DNA of 64,000 nt, taken from contig NZ_CADEAG010000001.1 in assembly GCF_902825155.1 (NCBI RefSeq), positions 248,001 through 312,000 of the forward strand. The letters run 5' to 3'. Positions 58,147 through 64,000 of the stretch are shown here, one piece after another. Numbering within the stretch: position 1 is the first letter of the stretch; each line of letters opens with the position of its first letter. The position numbers and the translations under genes were made by a program. Below the pieces are notes generated by a model. It was given only the letters and a program-made list of their open reading frames with translations, was not told the DNA's origin and ran no database searches. The DNA is from Bartonella taylorii 8TBB. Lineage in GTDB: Bacteria; Pseudomonadota; Alphaproteobacteria; Rhizobiales; Rhizobiaceae.

Positions 58147-58908
58147 ATGTTAATTGAACAGTTCATCTGTCGAAACGATAATTTTGGTGTACTTATTCAT
58201 GATGAAAAAAGCGGCTATACAGCCGCAATTGACGCACCTGAAAGTGAAGCGATTCATAACGCCTTAAAACGCCGTAACTGGACACTTCAGACTATTTTTG
58301 TGACTCATCATCATCACGACCATGTAGAAGCACTAGAAGAGTTAAAACAAGTTTATAAGGCTGTCGTTATTGGACCAGAAGCAGAAAAAGAAAAGATTAA
58401 TCATCTTGACCAAACACTTCAACCTGATGAAAGTTTTTCCTTTAGCACACACCCGCTTTTAGCTCTTTCAACACCGGGTCATACTTTAGGCGCATTATCT
58501 TACTACTTTCCCGAAGAGAATTTACTCTTTGCTGGAGATACATTGTTCTCACTCGGTTGTGGACGACTTTTCGAAGGAACACCTGCACAAATGCTCAATT
58601 CATTAAAAAAGCTTCGTCAGCTTCCCGATGAAACACTTCTTTATTGCGGTCATGAATACACTAAAACCAACGCTCTTTTCGCATTGACACTTGATCCACA
58701 TAATCAAAAACTTCATAAAAGGGTAGAGGATGTTTTTTTATTGCGCGCAAAAGACGCCATGACTTTACCTGTAACCTTAGAGCAAGAAAAAGCTACCAAT
58801 CCCTTTCTCCGCTGGGATGATGCTACGTTGCGAAGAAACCTTGCAATGGAAAAAGAAACAGATGAAGAAGTCTTTGCTGAAATTCGAAGAAGAAAGGATA
58901 GTTTTTAA
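58147..58908 (+). CDS. gloB: Hydroxyacylglutathione hydrolase GloB (glyoxalase II)
   Basis: 253 residues. The metallo-beta-lactamase zinc motif THHHHDHVEA, then the ligands in TPGHTLGALSY, FAGDTLFSLGCGRLFEGT and YCGHEYTKTN; the C-terminal HAGH domain contains NPFLRWDD. It hydrolyses S-lactoylglutathione in methylglyoxal detoxification. The final 45 bp of the gene are part of a repeat found again at 59438. Confidence 0.95.
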   Translation: MLIEQFICRNDNFGVLIHDEKSGYTAAIDAPESEAIHNALKRRNWTLQTIFVTHHHHDHVEALEELKQVYKAVVIGPEAEKEKINHLDQTLQPDESFSFSTHPLLALSTPGHTLGALSYYFPEENLLFAGDTLFSLGCGRLFEGTPAQMLNSLKKLRQLPDETLLYCGHEYTKTNALFALTLDPHNQKLHKRVEDVFLLRAKDAMTLPVTLEQEKATNPFLRWDDATLRRNLAMEKETDEEVFAEIRRRKDSF

Positions 58909-59050
58909 CCATGTTGAAGCCTGTGTTGCGTTTGTTTCTCCTTTTTCTTTTTGTGATACATACCCAACTAACAATGGCAAAGGAAAAGGAAACAGACAAT
59001 AAATTCAATTTCCCGCATGTCATTGCAAATTACACCTTAACAGAAGATTT
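58864..59050 (+). repeat. 187-bp direct repeat, copy 1 (gloB 3' end plus start of exported protein 1)
   Basis: Identical by eye to 59438-59624, period 574 bp. It covers the last 45 bp of gloB, the ribosome-binding site and the first about 47 codons of the small exported protein. Beyond 59050 the two copies diverge with substitutions and small indels, then become similar again near the gene ends. Confidence 0.88.
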
Positions 59051-59414
59051 GCTTTTAAAAATGGAAAAAATTGAGAAAGAAGAATGTGAAAACTTACCAC
59101 CAGAATCAAAAGTATCCAATATCCCATTTTACAGTAGCATTGAGGAATTTACCGCTTATATTTCCGATCAACCAAAACTAATGAATATTTTAAAAAACAA
59201 TAACATCACGCCTAGAGATTTTGCTGTCAGTTGCAATGCTCTTCAAACAACATTAATAATGCTTTACGAAAATATTTATTACGAGAATCCTAAAGAAAAA
59301 GATTCTCTTTTTCATGAAAGAAATACTGTAGTTTCAGATAATTTGGAATTTGGTAAAAAACATATGCATAGAATATGGACTGTTGTAAGCAAAGTTTGTG
59401 ACTGTCTTATTTAA
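58911..59414 (+). CDS. Small exported protein of unknown function, copy 1
   Basis: 167 residues, no family recognised. Signal peptide about 1-23 (hydrophobic core LRLFLLFLFVIHT, cleavage near TMA-KE). The mature part is hydrophilic and helical, with three cysteines (about residues 59, 104 and the CDC near the end). It starts 2 bp after the gloB stop with AAAGGATAG as ribosome-binding site. It is a paralogue of the next gene. Confidence 0.7.
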   Translation: MLKPVLRLFLLFLFVIHTQLTMAKEKETDNKFNFPHVIANYTLTEDLLLKMEKIEKEECENLPPESKVSNIPFYSSIEEFTAYISDQPKLMNILKNNNITPRDFAVSCNALQTTLIMLYENIYYENPKEKDSLFHERNTVVSDNLEFGKKHMHRIWTVVSKVCDCLI

Positions 59415-59437
59415 AAAAATTGATCAACTTCGCAAAC

Positions 59438-59624
59438 GAAGAAGTCTTTGCTGAAATTCGAAGAAGAAAGGATAGTTTTTAACCATGTTGAAGCCTGTGT
59501 TGCGTTTGTTTCTCCTTTTTCTTTTTGTGATACATACCCAACTAACAATGGCAAAGGAAAAGGAAACAGACAATAAATTCAATTTCCCGCATGTCATTGC
59601 AAATTACACCTTAACAGAAGATTT
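59438..59624 (+). repeat. 187-bp direct repeat, copy 2
   Basis: Second copy of 58864-59050. Here the gloB-derived 45 bp are no longer part of any gene and act only as the leader of exported protein 2. Confidence 0.88.
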
Positions 59625-59994
59625 TCTTTTGAAAATGGAACAAATTAAGAAAGAAGAGTGTGAAAACTCACCATCAGAATCAAAAATATCCAATACTGAA
59701 AAAGCATCTGATATTGAAATTAAACACGATGACAGTGTTGAAGGATTCGCAGATTCTATTTCTAATCAACCAAAATTAATGAATATCTTAAGAAAAAACA
59801 ATATCACACCTAAAGATTTTGCTATAGGTACCCGCGCCCTTCAAGCAACATTAACAATTTTAACTTTTCCTGAACTTCTCAAAAAAGAGGGGCTTTCTTT
59901 TAATGAAAGAAATACTGTAGTTTCAGATAATTTGGAATTTGCTAAAAAACATATGTATAGAATGCTTGTTATTTTAAAAAGGCGTTGTAAATAG
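59485..59994 (+). CDS. Small exported protein of unknown function, copy 2
   Basis: 169 residues. The first 47 residues equal copy 1 exactly; then the central region (about 50-85) diverges with a small insertion (EKASDIEIKHDDS), and later blocks such as QPKLMNIL, NNITP, DFA, ALQ, T and ERNTVVSDNLEFAKKHMYRM are shared. Only two cysteines remain in the mature chain. No known domain. Likely a duplicate that is diverging under selection for secretion with the same signal peptide; convergent with parB. Confidence 0.7.
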   Translation: MLKPVLRLFLLFLFVIHTQLTMAKEKETDNKFNFPHVIANYTLTEDFLLKMEQIKKEECENSPSESKISNTEKASDIEIKHDDSVEGFADSISNQPKLMNILRKNNITPKDFAIGTRALQATLTILTFPELLKKEGLSFNERNTVVSDNLEFAKKHMYRMLVILKRRCK

Positions 59995-60038
59995 AATCCG
60001 TATTATTTTGAATAATTAGCTAAGGTGGTAAACGCTCT

Positions 60039-60944
60039 TTAATTTTGTAAACGCCGACAAATATCATCTAATTGTTCTAATGAAGAATAGTGTATTTTTA
60101 AATCACCACCTTTTTTACCATGCCTAATGACAACTTTCATTCCGATGACATCTGCAAGTAATTTTTCTAAAGATTTTGTTTCTGTGTCTTTCTCAACGGT
60201 GGTTCGTTTTTTGACTTTAGGATTTGCTTGTTCATATGCAAGTATTTCCGTTTGGCGTACTGAGAGACCTTCACGAATAATTTTTTCCGCCAAATCCTGT
60301 GGATTGTCGACGGTAATAAGACAGCGCGCATGACCAGCAGAGAGTTGGCCATCAGTTAAAAATTGTTGTACCTTTGGTGGAAGTTTTAACAAACGAAGTG
60401 TATTTGCAACATGACTTCGACTTTTTCCAATTACTTGTGCTAAATCTGCTTGCGTATAACCATGCTCATTCAGCAAAATTTCATATCCCATTGCTTCTTC
60501 AATAGGATTAAGATCGGCACGTTGAACATTTTCAATAATTGCTAATTCCAAAGCCGTCTTATCATCCACATCGCGAACAATGGCTGGTAATTTACTTAAG
60601 TTGGCTCGCTGTGCAGCACGCCAACGCCGTTCGCCAGCAATTAATTCAAACCGATGAGGATGATCACGTGATGGTCTTACAATAACAGGCTGAACAACAC
60701 CGTGCTGGCGAATTGATTGTGCTAAATTATCAAGTTCTGAATCGGTAAAACGGCGTCGCGGATTATGTGGATTACACGAAATAGATTCAAGTGGAATAAA
60801 TCGTTCAGAAACAGAAGAAGCTGTATTGGACTCTGTAAATTTGTCAGTATTTGCTGAACGTGTAAGATCGTTGTTTAAACTGATATCCCCAATTAATGCC
60901 GCCAATCCACGACCCAGTCTTTTTTTTGATTGATCATCATTCAT
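60039..60944 (-). CDS. parB: Chromosome partitioning protein ParB
   Basis: 301 residues. N-terminal ParA-contact region KKRLGRGLAALIGD, the CTPase/clamp domain with NPHNPRRRF and ELIAGERRWRAAQRA (boxes I and II), the helix-turn-helix YTQADLAQVIGKSRSHVANTLRLLKLP that reads parS, and a short C-terminal dimerisation domain. ParB spreads from parS sites to organise origins. It follows parA by 42 bp. Confidence 0.96.
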   Translation of the reverse strand: MNDDQSKKRLGRGLAALIGDISLNNDLTRSANTDKFTESNTASSVSERFIPLESISCNPHNPRRRFTDSELDNLAQSIRQHGVVQPVIVRPSRDHPHRFELIAGERRWRAAQRANLSKLPAIVRDVDDKTALELAIIENVQRADLNPIEEAMGYEILLNEHGYTQADLAQVIGKSRSHVANTLRLLKLPPKVQQFLTDGQLSAGHARCLITVDNPQDLAEKIIREGLSVRQTEILAYEQANPKVKKRTTVEKDTETKSLEKLLADVIGMKVVIRHGKKGGDLKIHYSSLEQLDDICRRLQN

Positions 60945-60986
60945 AATTTTGCTCTTTGAGTTTTTTTACAAAATTCTTTTACATTT

Positions 60987-61784
60987 TTAAGCAGCAGCGC
61001 GTGCTTGTTTTTCACGCTGAATTACTTCCGATGCTAGACGTAAGTAAGCTTGACTACCAGCACATGTTAAATCATAAAGCAATACCGGCTTACCAAAAGA
61101 GGGGGCTTCTGATACGCGGACATTTCGTGGAATAACAGTACGATAGACTTTATCTCCCATAAAAGATCGTACATCTTCAACAACTTGATTTGAAAGATTA
61201 TTACGTCCATCATACATTGTTAGAACTATACCTTGAATTTCTAAAGATGGATTAAGTACAGATCTCACTTGCTTTACTGTTTCAAGCAATTGACTTAAAC
61301 CTTCAAGTGCTAAAAATTCACATTGCATAGGAACCAAAACAGAATCTGCAGCTCCCATAGCATTGAGTGTTAAAAGATTAAGTGACGGGGGACAATCAAT
61401 TAAAATATAACTGAATTTTTTTTCCATTTTAGGATCATCACAGAGAGCTTTACGTAAACGTTGAATGCGATCTTTTGATGAAGAAATTTCCATTTCTACG
61501 CCTAAAAGATCAAGAGTAGAAGGCACAATATGGAGATTGGGTACAGCTGTTTTTAAAGCTGCTTTTGTGACTGAAACCCCTGAAACCAAAACATCATAAG
61601 AGGATAAAGGACGGCTATTACGATCAATTCCCAATCCTGTACTGGCATTACCTTGTGGATCAACATCCATAATAAGAACATTTTCCCCAATAGCTGCCAA
61701 AGCTGTTGCAAGATTAATTGCTGTGGTTGTTTTGCCGACCCCACCCTTTTGGTTTGCAATAGCGATAATCCGTGTTTCGCTCAT
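60987..61784 (-). CDS. parA: Chromosome partitioning ATPase ParA
   Basis: 265 residues. Deviant Walker A KGGVGKTTTAINLA, Walker A' DVDPQGNASTGLG, and Walker B ILIDCPPSLNLLTLNAM; no N-terminal HTH, so this is the chromosomal (Soj-like) type. It starts 6 bp after the rsmG stop. ParA with ParB moves the origin region. Confidence 0.97.
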   Translation of the reverse strand: MSETRIIAIANQKGGVGKTTTAINLATALAAIGENVLIMDVDPQGNASTGLGIDRNSRPLSSYDVLVSGVSVTKAALKTAVPNLHIVPSTLDLLGVEMEISSSKDRIQRLRKALCDDPKMEKKFSYILIDCPPSLNLLTLNAMGAADSVLVPMQCEFLALEGLSQLLETVKQVRSVLNPSLEIQGIVLTMYDGRNNLSNQVVEDVRSFMGDKVYRTVIPRNVRVSEAPSFGKPVLLYDLTCAGSQAYLRLASEVIQREKQARAAA

Positions 61785-61790
61785 TTTGCT

Positions 61791-62438
61791 TTACCCTCTA
61801 CATGATCGAACATGAGAAATTTCTAATATAATAGAACTTTCATCAATTTTACTCTTATGTTTTAGCAGATCAAACCGCCAATTGGCAGAGGCATTTTTTA
61901 TTTCTGTAGCGTAATCCCTACCTTTTTGCAAAAGAGCTATTGTTTTTTTTGTGAATAAAGGAAAAATGAGTTGTAAAAGAGCATCCAGCGAAGCCAATCC
62001 TCGTGCTGTTATAACTTCTGGTTTTTTTATTTTTTGGTAAACATCCTCAATTCTACAATGATAAACTTTTGCTGGAAGATTAAGTTGAGCAATGACCATT
62101 CGTAAAAAAGCTACTTTTTTACCATTACTTTCAACGAGATCAATATGTCCTGCTTTTTTTTGTTTCAGAAAAATAGCAATAACAATTGCGGGAAATCCAC
62201 CACCTGAACCAAGGTCACACCAATGAAGAAAATTGCTGTGTAAAGGATATATTTGTGCCGAATCTAAAATATGACGTGTCCAGAGAACTGGTATTGTTGT
62301 AGAAGATATTAAATTAATATGTTTGTTCCATTGAATTATTAAAGCTTCAAATTGTATTAAATCCTCCATCGTTTCACGTGAAACAAAAGGAACAATATTT
62401 AAAAGTGCTTGATATTTTTGTTCTGTAGAAATATCCAT
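61791..62438 (-). CDS. rsmG: 16S rRNA (guanine527-N7)-methyltransferase RsmG
   Basis: 215 residues. SAM-binding motif CDLGSGGGFPAIVIAIFLKQ and VESNGKKVAFLRMVIAQLNL are the GidB/RsmG core; TARGLASLDALLQLIFPLF follows. It methylates G527 of 16S rRNA. Its ATG shares one base with the mnmG stop (ATGAx overlap). A parS-like site lies in its 5' part. Confidence 0.95.
   Translation of the reverse strand: MDISTEQKYQALLNIVPFVSRETMEDLIQFEALIIQWNKHINLISSTTIPVLWTRHILDSAQIYPLHSNFLHWCDLGSGGGFPAIVIAIFLKQKKAGHIDLVESNGKKVAFLRMVIAQLNLPAKVYHCRIEDVYQKIKKPEVITARGLASLDALLQLIFPLFTKKTIALLQKGRDYATEIKNASANWRFDLLKHKSKIDESSIILEISHVRSCRG
62370..62385. promoter_or_regulatory. Candidate parS site inside rsmG
   Basis: The 14-bp palindrome GTTTCACGTGAAAC is perfect; the flanking bases make 15 of 16 matches to the parS consensus. 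It lies in the 5' part of rsmG, about 1.4 kb from parB, the usual location relative to parAB. Confidence 0.9.
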
Positions 62439-64000
62439 TAAACAAATTGAGCCTTTTCACGTCGTTGGCGTTGAATATACGTAATAATAAGCGATAATGC
62501 CGCGGGCGTCATACCATCAATTTTTTGAGCATCAGCAATTGAACGCGGGGATATTTCTTGAATTTTTGTTTTTAGTTCATTTGAAAGACCTGAAATTGCC
62601 TGAATATCAAGAGAAGAAGGGATTTCTAAACGCTCATCTCGCTGAAGAGCAGCAATATCTTGTGCTTGCTTTTCTAGATAAACTGCATACTGCGCTTCAA
62701 TTTCTAAAGATTCAACAGTTTTAGAATCAATTGATCGCAATTGTGGCCAAAAATGTGAAAGACGTTCTATCGTCATATGAGGATAAGCAAGAAGATCATA
62801 AGCCGAACGCCGAATTCCATCGTGATTTACCTGTAATCCTCGAGAAGATGCTTCATTAGGTGTTAGAAAAAGTCCCTGACATATTGATCGTGCTAAATCA
62901 AGACGTTGTTGTTTTTTCTGATAAAAATCCCAACGGTTTTGACCCACAATACCCCATTGTTGTGCCAAAGGTGTTAAACGAGCATCAGCGTTATCAGACC
63001 GCAGAGACAAACGAAATTCAGCACGTGATGTAAACATTCGATAAGGCTCACAAACCCCACGTGAAATTAAATCATCTATCATAACACCAATATAGGCTGT
63101 AGAACGACTTATAAGAATTTCATCTAATCCAGAAACTTTCCGTGCAGCATTTAATCCAGCTAAAAGTCCTTGTGCTGCAGCTTCCTCATATCCTGTTGTA
63201 CCATTAATTTGCCCTGCTAAAAACAATCCTGGTAAAGAACGCAATTCTAAAGTTTTAGTCAGTTGTTGTGGATTAACAAAGTCATATTCAATAGCATAAC
63301 CAGGTTGTAAAACCTTAACATTTTCTAGCCCTTCAATTGTTTTCAATAAAGAAATTTGGACATCTTCAGGAAGAGATGTAGAAAGACCATTTGGATAAAT
63401 AGTATCATCATTTAATCCTTCTGGTTCTAGAAAAATCTGATGTCCATCACGTTCCCCAAATTTAATAATTTTATCTTCAACTGAAGGACAATAACGTGGT
63501 CCTAATCCTTCAATATTTCCAGAATATAAAGCAGACCGATGAATGTTTTCACGAATAATTTTATGCGTTTGCGCATTCGTACGTGTTATTGCACATTCAA
63601 TTTGTGACTGTTCAATTTTTTCTGTTAAAAGAGAAAAGGAAACTGGATTTTCATCAGCTTGTTGTTTGGGAAGATACTCCCAACGAATTGTTTTTTTACT
63701 GAGACGAGCTGGAGTTCCTGTTTTTAACCTTCCAAGATTTATATTATAATTTTTTAAACGTTCAGCAAGTTTAACACTCGACTGTTCTCCCATCCGTCCA
63801 GCAGGCCATTTTTTATCACCAATATGAATAAGCCCATTTAAAAATGTCCCTGTAGTTAAAACAACAGCACCAGAAAAAAGCTTTCCCTGTTTTTTTAAAA
63901 CAACACCTGAAACATAATTATCTTTAACAATAAGATCAATGACTTCATCTTCAAGTAGAATGAGATTATCTTGTTCTTGTAAAAAACTCTGAATTGCTTC
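62438..64000 (-). CDS. mnmG: tRNA uridine-5-carboxymethylaminomethyl modification enzyme MnmG (partial, N-terminus outside window)
   Basis: The last 520 residues are present and the frame continues past the right edge. [15 protein letters not shown] and [10 protein letters not shown] follow the lost FAD-binding N-terminus; [10 protein letters not shown], the cysteine-containing [10 protein letters not shown], and the C-terminal [34 protein letters not shown] and [13 protein letters not shown] are family blocks. With MnmE it modifies wobble U34 of several tRNAs. The frame begins in the middle of the protein ([12 protein letters not shown]). Confidence 0.96.
   Translation of the reverse strand, partial: EAIQSFLQEQDNLILLEDEVIDLIVKDNYVSGVVLKKQGKLFSGAVVLTTGTFLNGLIHIGDKKWPAGRMGEQSSVKLAERLKNYNINLGRLKTGTPARLSKKTIRWEYLPKQQADENPVSFSLLTEKIEQSQIECAITRTNAQTHKIIRENIHRSALYSGNIEGLGPRYCPSVEDKIIKFGERDGHQIFLEPEGLNDDTIYPNGLSTSLPEDVQISLLKTIEGLENVKVLQPGYAIEYDFVNPQQLTKTLELRSLPGLFLAGQINGTTGYEEAAAQGLLAGLNAARKVSGLDEILISRSTAYIGVMIDDLISRGVCEPYRMFTSRAEFRLSLRSDNADARLTPLAQQWGIVGQNRWDFYQKKQQRLDLARSICQGLFLTPNEASSRGLQVNHDGIRRSAYDLLAYPHMTIERLSHFWPQLRSIDSKTVESLEIEAQYAVYLEKQAQDIAALQRDERLEIPSSLDIQAISGLSNELKTKIQEISPRSIADAQKIDGMTPAALSLIITYIQRQRREKAQFV

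Overview
The window is AT-rich alphaproteobacterial chromosome, and gene content and order point to a Bartonella species (Rhizobiales). The evidence is a hemY/mitofilin pair next to tsaD with no hemC or hemD, a suc-mdh operon with lpd, a fused pha/Mrp antiporter operon, Brucella-like Omp19 and BA14K proteins, and a parAB-rsmG-mnmG cluster with nearby parS sites. Almost everything is vertically inherited core genome. I see no prophage, insertion sequence, CRISPR array or secretion system.

Layout. 0-7.5 kb: a glutamine amidotransferase (cut by the window edge), hemY, a mitofilin-like membrane protein, tsaD, an EVE-domain protein, and a CenR-type response regulator flanked by a 45-bp inverted repeat, then a methyltransferase. 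7.7-18 kb: a DUF4175 membrane protein, lysA, a small lipoprotein, argH, a TlpA thioredoxin, a DUF188 protein, a YihY membrane protein, prephenate dehydrogenase and holA. 18-27 kb: an ABC importer operon running into holA, tRNA-Gly(GCC), an FMN reductase with a decayed reading frame behind it, thiD, plsC, a D,D-carboxypeptidase and a CobW GTPase. 27-32 kb: an L,D-transpeptidase, accA, xerD, aroK and aroB. 32-33 kb: a tRNA-Arg(CCU) gene interrupted by a 227-nt group I intron, then two tandem MliC-like secreted proteins. 33-39 kb: the six-gene Mrp operon. 39.5-42.6 kb: a BA14K protein and the carboxynorspermidine pathway pair. 42.6-53.8 kb: lpd, sucB, sucA, sucD, sucC, mdh, zapE and omp19. 54-64 kb: dapF, mtaB, ftsY, yciB, gloB, a tandem pair of unknown exported proteins, parB, parA, rsmG and mnmG (cut by the window edge).

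How the genes work together. The suc-lpd-mdh block covers the TCA cycle from 2-oxoglutarate to oxaloacetate, apart from the succinate dehydrogenase and fumarase steps. lysA, dapF, the two peptidoglycan enzymes and the MliC proteins concern the cell wall. aroK, aroB and TyrA are shikimate/tyrosine steps. parAB with parS handles chromosome partition, while mnmG, mtaB and tsaD modify tRNA anticodon loops.

Most notable observations: (1) the split tRNA-Arg(CCU) with a compact Azoarcus-like group I intron; (2) a CenR-like regulator that has Gly at the phosphoacceptor Asp position but an intact DNA-binding domain and TCS-type Thr/Lys; (3) the 45-bp inverted repeats around that gene; (4) two recent tandem duplications of secreted proteins, one of which carries a copy of the gloB 3' end; (5) several gene remnants in intergenic DNA. 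No clear wholly novel multi-gene system is visible.
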